A stretch of 64,000 nucleotides of DNA from Mycobacterium seoulense (GCF_010731595.1 NZ_AP022582.1:1116001-1180000); one strand, 5' to 3'. Positions 31,937 through 41,726 are shown, counted from the stretch's first letter. The notes: generated by a model from the letters alone, not told the origin. Numbers and translations: made by a program.

Positions 31937-33355
31937 GTGAGTAGACGCGGGAAGATCGTCTGCACCCTTGGCCCTGCGACGAATTCGGACGAAGTGATTC
32001 TGGCGCTGGTCGAGGCCGGAATGGACGTCGCCCGGCTGAACTTCAGTCACGGCGACTACTCCGACCACAAGGCCGCCTACGAGCGGGTGCGGGCCGCTTC
32101 CGACACCACCGGCCGCGCGGTCGGTGTGCTCGCCGACCTGCAGGGCCCGAAGATCCGGCTGGGGCGTTTCGCCACCGGGTCCACGTACTGGGCCGACGGC
32201 GAAACCGTGTGCATCACCGTCGCGGACTGCGAGGGCACCCACGACCGCGTGTCGACCACCTACAAGAAGCTGGCCGCGGACGCGACGGTCGGGGACCGGG
32301 TGCTGGTCGACGACGGCAAGGTCGGGCTCGTCGTCGAGCGCATCGACGGCGACGACGTCATCTGCACCGTCGAAGAGGGCGGCCCCGTCAGCAACAACAA
32401 GGGCATCTCGCTGCCCGGCATGAACGTGTCCGCGCCGGCCCTGTCGGAGAAGGACATCGAGGACCTCGCCTTCGCGTTGGAACTCGGTGTCGACCTGGTC
32501 GCGCTGTCATTCGTGCGTTCGCCGTCCGACGTCGAATTGGTGCACGAGGTGATGGACCGGATCGGGCGGCGGGTGCCGGTGATCGCCAAGCTGGAAAAGC
32601 CGGAGGCTGTCGACAATCTGGAAGCGATCGTGCTGGCCTTCGACGCCATCATGGTGGCCCGCGGCGACCTCGGCGTCGAGCTGCCCCTCGAAGAGGTGCC
32701 GCTGGTGCAGAAGCGGGCCATCCAGATGGCCCGGGAGAACGCCAAACCCGTCATCGTGGCGACCCAGATGCTCGACTCCATGATCGAGAACTCACGGCCG
32801 ACGCGCGCCGAGGCCTCCGACGTCGCCAACGCGGTGCTCGACGGCGCCGACGCGGTGATGTTGTCCGGCGAAACGTCGGTCGGGAAGCATCCGTTGGTGG
32901 CCGTCCGCACCATGTCGCGGATCATCTGCGCGGTTGAGGACAACTCGACCGCCGCCCCGCCGTTGACGCACGTGCCGCGCACCAAGCGCGGCGTGATCTC
33001 CTATGCCGCCCGCGACATCGGCGAGCGCCTGGACGCCAAGGCGCTGGTCGCGTTCACCCAGTCCGGCGACACCGTCAAGCGGCTGGCACGCCTGCACACC
33101 CCGCTGCCGCTGCTGGCCTTCACCGCGTGGCCCGAGGTGCGCAGCCAGCTCGCCATGACCTGGGGCACCGAGACGTTCATCGTGCCGATGATGACCTCGA
33201 CCGACGGCATGATCCGCCAGGTCGACAAGTCGCTGCTCGAACTCGGCCGCTACAAGCGCGGCGACCTGGTGGTGATCGTCGCCGGCGCGCCACCTGGCAC
33301 AGTGGGTTCGACCAACCTGATCCATGTGCACCGGATCGGGGAGGACGACGTTTAG
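31937..33355 (+). CDS. pykA: pyruvate kinase
   Basis: Final ATP-yielding step of glycolysis. 472 aa from GTG 31937. KIVCTLGPATNS, the ATP/Mg region DLQGPKIRLG, MVARGDLGVELPLEEVPLVQK and the active-site lysine in VIAKLEKPEAV are intact. The C-terminal allosteric domain (from about 350) has AFTQSGDTVKRLAR, a usual sugar-phosphate or nucleotide effector loop. Followed after 35 bp by the thioesterase gene. Confidence 0.97.
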   Translation: MSRRGKIVCTLGPATNSDEVILALVEAGMDVARLNFSHGDYSDHKAAYERVRAASDTTGRAVGVLADLQGPKIRLGRFATGSTYWADGETVCITVADCEGTHDRVSTTYKKLAADATVGDRVLVDDGKVGLVVERIDGDDVICTVEEGGPVSNNKGISLPGMNVSAPALSEKDIEDLAFALELGVDLVALSFVRSPSDVELVHEVMDRIGRRVPVIAKLEKPEAVDNLEAIVLAFDAIMVARGDLGVELPLEEVPLVQKRAIQMARENAKPVIVATQMLDSMIENSRPTRAEASDVANAVLDGADAVMLSGETSVGKHPLVAVRTMSRIICAVEDNSTAAPPLTHVPRTKRGVISYAARDIGERLDAKALVAFTQSGDTVKRLARLHTPLPLLAFTAWPEVRSQLAMTWGTETFIVPMMTSTDGMIRQVDKSLLELGRYKRGDLVVIVAGAPPGTVGSTNLIHVHRIGEDDV

Positions 33356-33390
33356 CGCCAAGCCCATAGGACCCAGTAGGAGACGCCGCG

Positions 33391-34266
33391 ATCAGCACCA
33401 ATTCTGATTTCGAGGAACTGCTGGCGGTTCTCGACCTCAACCGCGTCACCGATGAGCTCTTCGTCGGATCGCACCCCAGCAAGAACCCGATGCGGACCTT
33501 CGGCGGGCAGCTCATGTCGCAATCGTTCGTCGCGAGCAGCCGCACGCTGGTCCGGGACGACCTGCCGCCCAGCGCGCTGTCCGTGCACTTCGTCAACGGG
33601 GGTGACACCGCCAAGGACATCGAGTTCCACGTCACCAGGCTGCGGGACGAGCGGCGCTTCGCCAATCGGCGGGTGGACGCGGTGCAGGACGGTGTGCTGT
33701 TGTCCTCGGCGATGATCTCCTACATGTCCGGCGGCCGCGGCCTCGAACACGCCGTCGACCCGCCGCAGGTGGGCGAGCCCGAAACGCAGCCGTCGATCGG
33801 CGAGCTGCTCCGCGGTTACGAGGAGACCGTCCCCCACTTCGTCAACGCCCTGCAGCCGATCGAGTGGCGCTACACCAACGACCCGGCCTGGGTGATGCGC
33901 GAGAAGGGCGACCGGCTGCCGCACAACCGGGTCTGGATGAAGGCGGGCGGCATCATGCCCGACGACCCGGTCCTGCACACCGCGACCATGGTGTACTCCT
34001 CGGACACCACGGTGCTGGACTCGGTGATCACCACCCACGGCCTGTCGTGGGGTTTCGACCGCATCTTCGCCGCCTCCGCCAACCATTCCGTGTGGTTTCA
34101 CCGGCAGGTCGACTTCGACGACTGGGTGCTGTATTCGACGTCATCGCCGGTGGCCGCGGATTCGCGGGGGCTCGGCACCGGCCACTTCTTCGATCGCTCC
34201 GGGCAGGTCGTCGCCACGGTGGTGCAAGAAGGAGTGCTGAAATACTTTCCGCCCGCCCGCCGATAG
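33391..34266 (+). CDS. tesB: acyl-CoA thioesterase II
   Basis: Hydrolyses medium/long acyl-CoAs. The double hot-dog domain is complete only if translation begins near 33391: residues SDFEELLAVLDLNRV...FVGSHPSKNPMRTFGGQL form the first strand and helix of the family. The only codon at the expected position is ATC 33391, with AGGAG 8 nt before it; an in-frame TAG lies at 33367. The first ATG in frame is 33490, which would cut off 33 conserved residues. Active-site Asp is in the C-terminal domain (HTATMVYSSDTTVLDSV). Matches Rv1618 (tesB1) in position. Confidence 0.85.
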   Translation: MSTNSDFEELLAVLDLNRVTDELFVGSHPSKNPMRTFGGQLMSQSFVASSRTLVRDDLPPSALSVHFVNGGDTAKDIEFHVTRLRDERRFANRRVDAVQDGVLLSSAMISYMSGGRGLEHAVDPPQVGEPETQPSIGELLRGYEETVPHFVNALQPIEWRYTNDPAWVMREKGDRLPHNRVWMKAGGIMPDDPVLHTATMVYSSDTTVLDSVITTHGLSWGFDRIFAASANHSVWFHRQVDFDDWVLYSTSSPVAADSRGLGTGHFFDRSGQVVATVVQEGVLKYFPPARR

Positions 34267-34409
34267 ACAGGGCGGAATACCCGCAGGACATCGCCGTGAT
34301 TTGGGCCCGGCAGGGCCGAGGCCGCGCGTATGTTCGTAGCAGCCGGGTATTCGGTGCAGTGGCGGCAAACAGCCGCCCAGCTGGAACATCAGCGCATCGG
34401 GAGGTGAGT

Positions 34410-35807
34410 GTGAGCGGCCCTTTGGTCGACGTCTCAGCGAAGGCCCGCGCGCGGGAACGCGTGGTCGTCTCGGTCGATTCGCGGGCGGCCCGGTTGATCG
34501 GTGCGCTGGCCCTGCTCAGCGCCACCTGCTGGTTGGCGGAAATCCTTGTTCGCCACCACGACCAGCCGGCGTGGCACTACACCGACCGGTTGGCCTGGTC
34601 GCTGACGGTTCTGGTCGCGGTGGCGTGGATCGCGCGCGGCATCTTCCTGGGCCGTCCGGTCACGGTCACGCACGCCGCCGCCGCCGGCTTCTTCGTGCTC
34701 GCCGGGCTGGGCCTGCACGTGCTGGCCTTCGACCTGCTCGGCGACGTGGTGATCGCCAGCTCCGGTGTGGTGCTGATGTGGCCGACGTCGTCGCATCCGC
34801 GTCCCGGGGATCTGCCCCGGGTCTGGAAACTGATCCAGGCCACCGCGGACGATCCGCTGGCGCCGTTCGCGATGCAGACCGGCAAGAGCTACCACTTCAC
34901 CGCGGACGGCAGCGCGGCGCTGGCCTACCGGACGCGCCTGGGCATCGCCGTGGTCGGCGGCGACCCGATCGGCGACGAGACCCGATTCCCCGAGCTGGTC
35001 GCCGACTTCGCCGCCATGTGCCATACCCACGGGTGGCGCATCGCGGTGGTCGGCTGCGGTGAGCGGCGGCTCGACCTGTGGAACGACGCCGCGGTGATCG
35101 GGCAGTCGTTGCGCGCCGTGCCGATCGGGCGCGACGTCGTGGTCGACGTCACCGATTTCGACATGGTGGGGCGCAAGTTCCGCAACCTGCGCCAGGCGGT
35201 GCAGCGCTCCCACAACTGCGGCATCACCACCGAGATCGTCGGGGAGCAGGAACTCAGCCCCGAGCAACTGGCCGAGCTGACCGACGTGGTGCGGGCGTCG
35301 AGCAAGGGGGCCCACACCGATCGCGGATTCCACATGAACCTTGACGGTGCGCTGGAGGGCCGGTTCCCCGGCATCCAGCTGATCGTCGCCAGGGACGCCT
35401 CGGGCAAGGTGCAGGGGTTCCACCGGTACGCGACGGCCGGCGGCGGCAGCGACATCACCCTCGACGTGCCGTGGCGCCGGCGCGGGGCGCCCAACGGCAT
35501 CGACGAACGGCTCAGCGTCGACATGATCATGGCCGGGAAAAACAATGGCGCACAACGGCTTTCGCTCGCGTTCGCGGCCTTCCCGGAGATCTTCGACGAG
35601 AAGAATCGCAGCCGCGCCCAGCGCGTCTTCTATCGGTTGATCCATGTCCTCGACCCGTTGATCGCGCTCGAGTCGCTGTACCGGTACGTGCGCAAGTTCC
35701 ACGCCCTGGACGCCCGGCGCTACGCGCTGATCTCGCTGACGCAGATCGTCACGTTGTTGATCGTGTTGCTCTCGCTGGAGTTCATGCCGCGCCGACGACA
35801 CCTCTGA
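34410..35807 (+). CDS. membrane protein with DUF2156 / LysX-MprF-like C-terminal domain
   Basis: 465 aa from GTG 34410 (GGGAGG 5 nt upstream; GTG 34404 is also in frame). Three or four N-terminal membrane segments (to about residue 115) precede a soluble GNAT-like domain with FAMQTGKSYHFTADGSAALAYR, GIAVVGGDPIG and GRKFRNLRQAVQRSHNCG, the pattern of phosphatidylglycerol lysyltransferase C-terminal domains. This suggests aminoacyl transfer to a lipid or another acceptor, but the substrate is not established for the family (Rv1619). The 3' end overlaps cydC by 26 bp in convergent orientation. Confidence 0.8.
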   Translation: MSGPLVDVSAKARARERVVVSVDSRAARLIGALALLSATCWLAEILVRHHDQPAWHYTDRLAWSLTVLVAVAWIARGIFLGRPVTVTHAAAAGFFVLAGLGLHVLAFDLLGDVVIASSGVVLMWPTSSHPRPGDLPRVWKLIQATADDPLAPFAMQTGKSYHFTADGSAALAYRTRLGIAVVGGDPIGDETRFPELVADFAAMCHTHGWRIAVVGCGERRLDLWNDAAVIGQSLRAVPIGRDVVVDVTDFDMVGRKFRNLRQAVQRSHNCGITTEIVGEQELSPEQLAELTDVVRASSKGAHTDRGFHMNLDGALEGRFPGIQLIVARDASGKVQGFHRYATAGGGSDITLDVPWRRRGAPNGIDERLSVDMIMAGKNNGAQRLSLAFAAFPEIFDEKNRSRAQRVFYRLIHVLDPLIALESLYRYVRKFHALDARRYALISLTQIVTLLIVLLSLEFMPRRRHL

Positions 35808-37452
35808 GCGCATCGATGCGCAGTTCGCGACAGCCGATGTCGTTGGGAAGGTGGTGGGTGGCCACCACCACGGTCCGATCGGCGGACATCAGAACGGAAT
35901 TCGGCCCCAACAGGTCGCGCAGCATCGGTTCGGCGTCCGCGGCGTCCAGGTGTTCGGTCGGCTCGTCGAGCAGCACGATCCGCGCGGGTGAGAGCACCGC
36001 CCGCGCCAGCAGCAGCCGCCTGCGCTGACCGCCCGAAAGCGCTTGCGCGCCGCCGGTCAGCACCGTCGACAGGCCCGCGGGCAATCCGGCGAGCCAGTCG
36101 CCGAGCCCGACCGTATCCAGCGCGACCTCCAGTTCGCCGTCCCGGCAGTCCCCGCGGGCGACCAGCAGGTTGTCCCGGACGGTGGTGGCGAAGACGTGCG
36201 CATCCTCGGCGAAAAAGCCGACGGCGGCGCGCAAGTCCTCTTCCCGAAGGTCGATCACGTCGATGCCGTCGAGCGTCACCCGTCCCTCCAGCGGCGGCAG
36301 CAGCCCGGCGAGCGTCATCAACAGCGTGGTCTTGCCGCAACCGCTGGAACCGGTGACGGCCAGCCGGGCGCCCGGGGGCAGATCCAGGGTGACGCGGTTC
36401 GAGCGGGTCGCCGCCGCGTGCCCGGACCGGATGTCGGCGGACAACTTGGCGGTGCCGGCGGCTCCCGGCGGGGCCGCCGGCTGCTCGGGCCGGCCTGAGT
36501 CGTCGGTCGTCAGATCGAGCAGCCGGCGCGCGGCGATGCGCGACCGCGTCAGCTGGACCGCGGCGGCCGGCAGCGGGGTCATCGCCTCGAACGCCGACAG
36601 CGGCAACAGCATGAGGACCGCGAGTGTGGTGGGCGCGACCGACGGCGCCAAGCCGATGCCCGCCACCACCGCGCCGAGCACGCTGGCCCCGATCGCGGCG
36701 GTCGGCACCGCTTCGGCGACGGCGGCCGGCCTGGCGGCGGCGTCCAGTGCGGCGCCCCAGGCGCGTTGGCGGCGTTGCGATTCGGCGATGACGCGAGGAA
36801 GAAGGCCGGCGACGCGGAGCTCGGGCGCGTGTTCCAGCGCGATCATCGCCGCCGTGTCACGCTGCGAATGATGCTGCCGGGCAAGGGTTTCCTGCCTGGC
36901 GGCGGCCTTGCCCGCGAGCCGCGGCGCGACGAGGCCCGCGACCAGCAGGCAGATCGCCAGCACCGCCGCGGCCGGCAGCGAGATGGCCGCGACCACCGCG
37001 GTCGCCGCCAGCCCCAGCACCACCGCGACGCCGATGGGCACCACGGCACGCACCAACACGTTGGCCAGTTCTTCGACGTCGGAGCCCACGCGCGCGACGA
37101 GCTCGCCGCTGTGCAGCCGAACGGCGGCCGCCGCGGGCCCGTGCGCCAGCCGCTGATAGATCGCCGCGCGGGCGGTTCCGGCCGCGCGTAGCGCGGTGTC
37201 GTGGGTGACCAGCCGCTCGCAGTAGTGCAAGACGCCCCGCGATATCGCGAGCGCGCGCACCGCGACGGCCGCGACCGACAGGTCCAGCACCGGCGGCATC
37301 TGCCAGGCCCGGGTGATGAGCCAGGCCGAGACGCCCGCCAGCGCGAGCGCGCTGCCCAGCGACAGGACGCCCAGCGCGATGGCCGCCACGATGCGGGGGA
37401 GCCGCGACCGCAGCAGCGCCGCGGCCGCCAACAGCGGATCAGACTGGGGCAT
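35782..37452 (-). CDS. cydC: ABC exporter subunit CydC for cytochrome bd assembly
   Basis: 556 aa half-transporter: six membrane segments, then an ATPase domain with Walker A TGSSGCGKTTLL, signature ALSGGQRRRLLLARA, Walker B IVLLDEPTEHLD. With CydD it exports thiols or haem-related compounds needed to assemble cytochrome bd. ATG 37452 overlaps the 3' end of cydD by 14 bp. Last gene of the leftward cydABDC operon. Confidence 0.93.
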   Translation of the reverse strand: MPQSDPLLAAAALLRSRLPRIVAAIALGVLSLGSALALAGVSAWLITRAWQMPPVLDLSVAAVAVRALAISRGVLHYCERLVTHDTALRAAGTARAAIYQRLAHGPAAAAVRLHSGELVARVGSDVEELANVLVRAVVPIGVAVVLGLAATAVVAAISLPAAAVLAICLLVAGLVAPRLAGKAAARQETLARQHHSQRDTAAMIALEHAPELRVAGLLPRVIAESQRRQRAWGAALDAAARPAAVAEAVPTAAIGASVLGAVVAGIGLAPSVAPTTLAVLMLLPLSAFEAMTPLPAAAVQLTRSRIAARRLLDLTTDDSGRPEQPAAPPGAAGTAKLSADIRSGHAAATRSNRVTLDLPPGARLAVTGSSGCGKTTLLMTLAGLLPPLEGRVTLDGIDVIDLREEDLRAAVGFFAEDAHVFATTVRDNLLVARGDCRDGELEVALDTVGLGDWLAGLPAGLSTVLTGGAQALSGGQRRRLLLARAVLSPARIVLLDEPTEHLDAADAEPMLRDLLGPNSVLMSADRTVVVATHHLPNDIGCRELRIDALRGVVGAA

Positions 37453-39130
37453 AACGCGCTCCACTGTCGGCGGCCACTTCGACCACCCGGTCACCGATGG
37501 CGAGGACCGGCTCGCGGTGCCCGACGACGACCACGGTCGCACCGGCCCGGGCGCGCTCGACGATCGCCCGCAACACGCGGTCCTCGGCGCGGGTGTCCAG
37601 GTGTGCGGTGGGCTCGTCGAGCAATAGCACGGCCGCCGTCGATCCGAGCGCCCGGGCCAGGCCCAGCCGTTGGCGCTGCCCCAGTGACAGTCCGACGCCG
37701 CCGCGGCCGAGCACGGTGTCCAGCCCGTCAGGCAGCTCGGCCAGCACCGTATCGAAACCGGATGCCGCGCATGCCCTTTCGAGGTCGTCGAGCTCACCGA
37801 ACAGCACCAGGTTGTCCCGGACCGTGCCCGGGACCAGCGCCGGTCGCTGCGGAAGCCAGGACAACTGCCGCCACCATGCGCCGGGCTCCAGGTCGGCCAC
37901 GTCGACTCCGGCCACGGTGACCCGGCCGGAGGACGGCACGGTGACCCCGGCGATTGCCTGCAGCGTGGTGGTCTTGCCCGCGCCGTTGCGCCCGGTCAGC
38001 ACCGTCACCGAGCCGGGTTCGACGACCGCGGTGAGGTCGCGCGGCGCGTGGCCGTCGCGGCCGGCGACGCTGAGCCCCTCGAGGCGGATCTGGGCCCCGC
38101 GGGCGGTGACCGTGCGCTCCCGGGTCTTTGCGGGGGTCGGCTCGCCGATGAGGGCGAAGGCCTTGTCGGCGGCGGTCCGTCCATCTTGCGCGGCATGGAA
38201 TTCCACGCCGATGCGGCGCAACGGCCAGTACACATCGGGTGCCAGCAACAGCACCGTGAGGCCGGTCGCCAGCGTCATCTCGCCGAACACCAGGCGGAGG
38301 CCGATCCCGACCGCGATCAGCGCCACGCCCAGGGTCGCCAGCAGTTCCAGCACCAGCGCCGACAGGAAGGCGATCCGAAGCGTCGCCATGGCCGAGCGGC
38401 GATGCGCGGCAGCGAGTTCGGCGATGCGGCGTTCCGGTCCCCGGCCGCGTCCCAACGCCCGCAGGGTGGGGATGCCGGCGATGAGGTCGAGCAAGCGCCC
38501 CTGCAACGTCGTCATGGCGGCCAGCGCCGCGGCGGACCGGTCGGCGGTTGCCAGCCCGATGAGCACCATGAAGATCGGTATGAGCGGCAAGGTGATGGCC
38601 ACGATCGCCGCCGATTTCAGGTCGTAGACCGCGATCATGGCGACGGTCGCCGGTGTCAGGATCGCGGCGAGCAGCAAGGTGGGCAGGTACCCGGTGAAGT
38701 AGGGTCGCAGGCCGTCGAGGCCTCGGGTGACCACCACCGCGGCCTCATCGCGTTGGGCCGCGAGTTCACCGGGCTGGCGGGCGGTGACCGCCGTCAGCAC
38801 CTGACCGGACAGATCGGCGATGACCGAGCTGGCGCCCCGTTGGCCCAGGCGGCCCTGCAGCCACTGCGCCAGCGTGCGAACGGTCCACAGCGCCAACAGG
38901 ATCGACAGTGGCCCGAGCCACGCCCGCAGGCTGTGCGACGAGCGATCGTTCACGGCGCGGGCGACCACGCCCGCCAGCACGATCGCCGAGCCGATCGCGC
39001 AGCCGGCGATCACCACCCCGCAGCAGACCGTCGCGGTCAGGTAGCGGCGCAACGCGCCCGATGCCCGCCACAATCGCGGGTCCAGGGGGCCCCGCGCTCG
39101 TGATCCGGGCGGCGAGTCCGTTGCGCTCAG
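37439..39130 (-). CDS. cydD: ABC exporter subunit CydD for cytochrome bd assembly
   Basis: About 563 aa. Six membrane segments; ATPase motifs TGRNGAGKTT, LSLGQRQRLGLARAL and AVLLLDEPTAHLD. The start is unclear: no ATG, GTG or TTG lies between the cydB stop and residue 22 of the conserved frame. CTG 39130 overlaps the cydB TGA as CTGA, the arrangement expected for coupled translation. Alternatives are ATG 39208 inside cydB or TTG 39073, which would remove the conserved-looking PLDPR before the first helix. Partner of CydC. Confidence 0.88.
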   Translation of the reverse strand: MSATDSPPGSRARGPLDPRLWRASGALRRYLTATVCCGVVIAGCAIGSAIVLAGVVARAVNDRSSHSLRAWLGPLSILLALWTVRTLAQWLQGRLGQRGASSVIADLSGQVLTAVTARQPGELAAQRDEAAVVVTRGLDGLRPYFTGYLPTLLLAAILTPATVAMIAVYDLKSAAIVAITLPLIPIFMVLIGLATADRSAAALAAMTTLQGRLLDLIAGIPTLRALGRGRGPERRIAELAAAHRRSAMATLRIAFLSALVLELLATLGVALIAVGIGLRLVFGEMTLATGLTVLLLAPDVYWPLRRIGVEFHAAQDGRTAADKAFALIGEPTPAKTRERTVTARGAQIRLEGLSVAGRDGHAPRDLTAVVEPGSVTVLTGRNGAGKTTTLQAIAGVTVPSSGRVTVAGVDVADLEPGAWWRQLSWLPQRPALVPGTVRDNLVLFGELDDLERACAASGFDTVLAELPDGLDTVLGRGGVGLSLGQRQRLGLARALGSTAAVLLLDEPTAHLDTRAEDRVLRAIVERARAGATVVVVGHREPVLAIGDRVVEVAADSGARYAPV

Positions 39131-40167
39131 GACATCCGCCTCGCCAGGCCGATGGACGGCGGTATCCGGTCCGCCGAGATCCGTTGCCGGAACACCCAGT
39201 ACGTCCATGCCTGGTACACCACCGTCAGCGGAGCCATGAATACGGTCACCCACGTCATGACCTTGAGGGTGTAGGGCGTCGACGAGGCGTTGTAGATGGT
39301 CAGGCTCCACTGCTCGTTCAGCGTCGAGGGCACCAGGTTGGGGTACAGCGCGCCGAACAACAGGATCACCACCGACAGAACGACGGTCGCCGCGCACGCG
39401 AACGCCCAGCCGTCGGACCCGCGCCGCCACACCAGCAGGACGGCCGCGAGCTGCGCCACCACCGCCACCGCGAGGACCAGCCACGTCCAGTCCTTGCCGT
39501 GGGCCAGTTGCGTCCAGATCCCGAAGCCCGCAACCAGTCCGGTCACCGGAAGCGACAGCCACACCGCCAGCCGGTGGGCGTCGTCGCGGATGGCGCCGGA
39601 GGTCTTCAACGAGATGAACACCGCGCCGTAAAGCAGAAACAGTCCGGCCGTGGCCAACCCGCCCAGCAGGGTGTACGCGTTGAGCACGTCGGTGATCGAC
39701 AAGTGGACCTGGCCGTCGCCGCCCACCGGGAGCCCGCGCACCAGGATGGCGAACGCCACTCCCCACAACACGGCCGGCAGCCAGGAACCGGCGGCGATGC
39801 CGAAATCGGCCCAGGCCCGCCATTTTGTGTCGTCGACCTTGCCGCGCCACTCGATGGAAACGGCGCGCAGGATCATGCCCAACAGGATGGCCAGCAGCGG
39901 CAGGTACAGCGCGGAGAACACCGTGGCGTACCAGCCGGGGAAGGCCGCGAACATGGCGGCGCCGCCCACGATCAGCCACACTTCGTTGCCGTCCCAGACG
40001 GGGCCGATGGTGTTCAGCGCCGTCCGTCGGATGGGCTCGGGCTCACCGATACCGACGCGGGCGAGCGGCTCCATCAACATGCCGACGCCGAAGTCGAAGC
40101 CCTCCAGGACGAAGAAACCGAGGAACAGCAATCCGATGATGCCGAACCACAACTGCTGCAGTCCCAT
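39127..40167 (-). CDS. cydB: cytochrome bd oxidase subunit II
   Basis: 346 aa, eight to nine membrane segments. Opens with MGLQQLWFGIIGLLFLGFFVLEGFDFGVGML and has the family block TIGPVWDGNEVWLIVGG. Non-catalytic partner of CydA in the high-affinity quinol oxidase used at low oxygen. ATG 40167 has AAAGGAG upstream. 33-bp gap to cydA. Confidence 0.96.
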   Translation of the reverse strand: MGLQQLWFGIIGLLFLGFFVLEGFDFGVGMLMEPLARVGIGEPEPIRRTALNTIGPVWDGNEVWLIVGGAAMFAAFPGWYATVFSALYLPLLAILLGMILRAVSIEWRGKVDDTKWRAWADFGIAAGSWLPAVLWGVAFAILVRGLPVGGDGQVHLSITDVLNAYTLLGGLATAGLFLLYGAVFISLKTSGAIRDDAHRLAVWLSLPVTGLVAGFGIWTQLAHGKDWTWLVLAVAVVAQLAAVLLVWRRGSDGWAFACAATVVLSVVILLFGALYPNLVPSTLNEQWSLTIYNASSTPYTLKVMTWVTVFMAPLTVVYQAWTYWVFRQRISADRIPPSIGLARRMS

Positions 40168-40200
40168 CGGTCAGCTCCTTTCTGCCGTTGGTGGGCCGGG

Positions 40201-41673
40201 CTAGTAGGCGAACGAAAGTGGCGCCACTTCGTCCTCGCCGGGTGCCGGCGGGGGAGCCGGTTCGGCGTCGTGCTCCCGCGGCCCTTCGGTGACGTACCGC
40301 TTGAGCAGCCAGAACCAGATGACCGCCAGCACCGCGTAGACGAGGGTGAAGGTCACCAGCGAGGTGATGACCATGCCCGGCGCATGCTGCGAGACGGCCT
40401 CCTGGACGGTGAACCGAACCTGTTGGTCGCCCGTGGGATTCGGCGCGACGATCCAGGGCTGCCGGCCCATTTCGGTGAACACCCACCCGGAGATGTTCGC
40501 CAGGAACGGGGTGGGAATCGTCAGCAGCGCCAGCCAGGAAAACCACCGCTGGTTGGGCACCCGCCCGCCGCGGGTGAGCCACAGCGCCGCGAGCGCGAAC
40601 AGGATCGGAACGGCGAGGAAACCGATCATCGCGCGGAACGACCAGTAGGTGACGAACAGGTTCGGCCGATAGTCGTTCGGCCCGAATCGATACTCGAAGT
40701 CCCGCTGGATATCCCGCACGCCCTGCAACGTGACGTCGCTGATGCGGCCCTCGGCGAGGAACGGCAGCACGTAGGGCACCTGCAGGACACCTTTGACCCC
40801 GTCACAGTTGTTGTGCCGGCCTACCGTCAGGATGGAGAAGTCCGGGTCTGTTTGGGTGTCGCACAGCGTCTCGGCCGACGCCATCTTCATCGGTTGCTGG
40901 ACGAACATCAGCTTGCCCTGCCGGTCGCCGGTGAAGAACAGGCCGACGGCCGCGAGCAGCACCACCCAGCAGCCCAGGATGGCCGCCGGGCGGAACATGG
41001 TGCGGGCGTCCGATTCGGCGGCCGGGGTGGCGGTCGCCGCGCGGCGGGAGCGGACCAGGAACCAGGCGCTGACGGCCGCGACGAACGTCGCAGCGGTGAG
41101 CAACGCGCCGGTGACCGTGTGGGTAAACGCCCATCGCGCAGTGTTATTGCCCAGCAGCGCGGTGATGCTGTCCAACTCGGCGCGATGCGTCGTCGGGTTG
41201 TAGTGCGCGCCGACCGGATGCTGCATGAAGGAGTTCGCCACGATGATGAAGAACGCGGACACGTTGACACCGATCGCGACGATCCAGATGCAGGCCAGGT
41301 GGATCAGCTTCGGCAGCCGATCCCAGCCGAATATCCACAACCCGATGAAGGTGGACTCGAAGAAGAAGGCGAACAGCCCTTCCATCGCCAGCGGCGCGCC
41401 GAAGATGTCGCCGACGAACCGCGAATACTCGCTCCAGTTCATGCCGAACTGGAATTCCTGGACGATGCCCGTCGCCACGCCGATGGCGAAGTTGATCAAG
41501 AACAACTTGCCGAAGAATTTGGTCAGGCGGTACCACGCGGTGTTACCCGTGGCCACCCACACCGTCTGCATGACGGCGAGCAGCGGTGCCAGGCCGATGG
41601 TGAGCGGCACGAAGATGAAGTGGTAGACGGTGGTGATACCGAACTGCCACCGCGAAATATCGACGACATTCAT
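40201..41673 (-). CDS. cydA: cytochrome bd oxidase subunit I
   Basis: 490 aa, nine membrane segments. Binds haems b558, b595 and d and oxidises menaquinol. Haem ligand His18 (RWQFGITTVYHFIFVP), a second His in WAFTHTVTGALLT and a Met in the PMKMASAE region of the short Q loop are visible; EFQFGMNWSEYSRFVG and EGLFAFFFESTFIGLW carry the proton-path Glu residues. The C-terminal tail is Pro/Glu rich. First gene of cydABDC; a perfect inverted repeat overlaps its likely -10. Confidence 0.96.
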   Translation of the reverse strand: MNVVDISRWQFGITTVYHFIFVPLTIGLAPLLAVMQTVWVATGNTAWYRLTKFFGKLFLINFAIGVATGIVQEFQFGMNWSEYSRFVGDIFGAPLAMEGLFAFFFESTFIGLWIFGWDRLPKLIHLACIWIVAIGVNVSAFFIIVANSFMQHPVGAHYNPTTHRAELDSITALLGNNTARWAFTHTVTGALLTAATFVAAVSAWFLVRSRRAATATPAAESDARTMFRPAAILGCWVVLLAAVGLFFTGDRQGKLMFVQQPMKMASAETLCDTQTDPDFSILTVGRHNNCDGVKGVLQVPYVLPFLAEGRISDVTLQGVRDIQRDFEYRFGPNDYRPNLFVTYWSFRAMIGFLAVPILFALAALWLTRGGRVPNQRWFSWLALLTIPTPFLANISGWVFTEMGRQPWIVAPNPTGDQQVRFTVQEAVSQHAPGMVITSLVTFTLVYAVLAVIWFWLLKRYVTEGPREHDAEPAPPPAPGEDEVAPLSFAY

Positions 41674-41707
41674 CTGTCACTCCCGGGACCGCGTAGCAGC
41701 AGGCGCG

Positions 41708-41726
41708 CTACTACGCAGTGTAGTAG
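41708..41726. promoter_or_regulatory. inverted repeat over the likely cydA promoter
   Basis: CTACTAC (41708-41714) and GTAGTAG (41720-41726) form a perfect 7-bp inverted repeat with a 5-nt spacer, 34-53 bp upstream of the cydA ATG. On the minus strand it contains TACACT, a fit to a TAnnnT -10. A regulator bound here would block RNA polymerase. It does not match the CRP consensus; the cognate protein is unknown. Confidence 0.5.
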
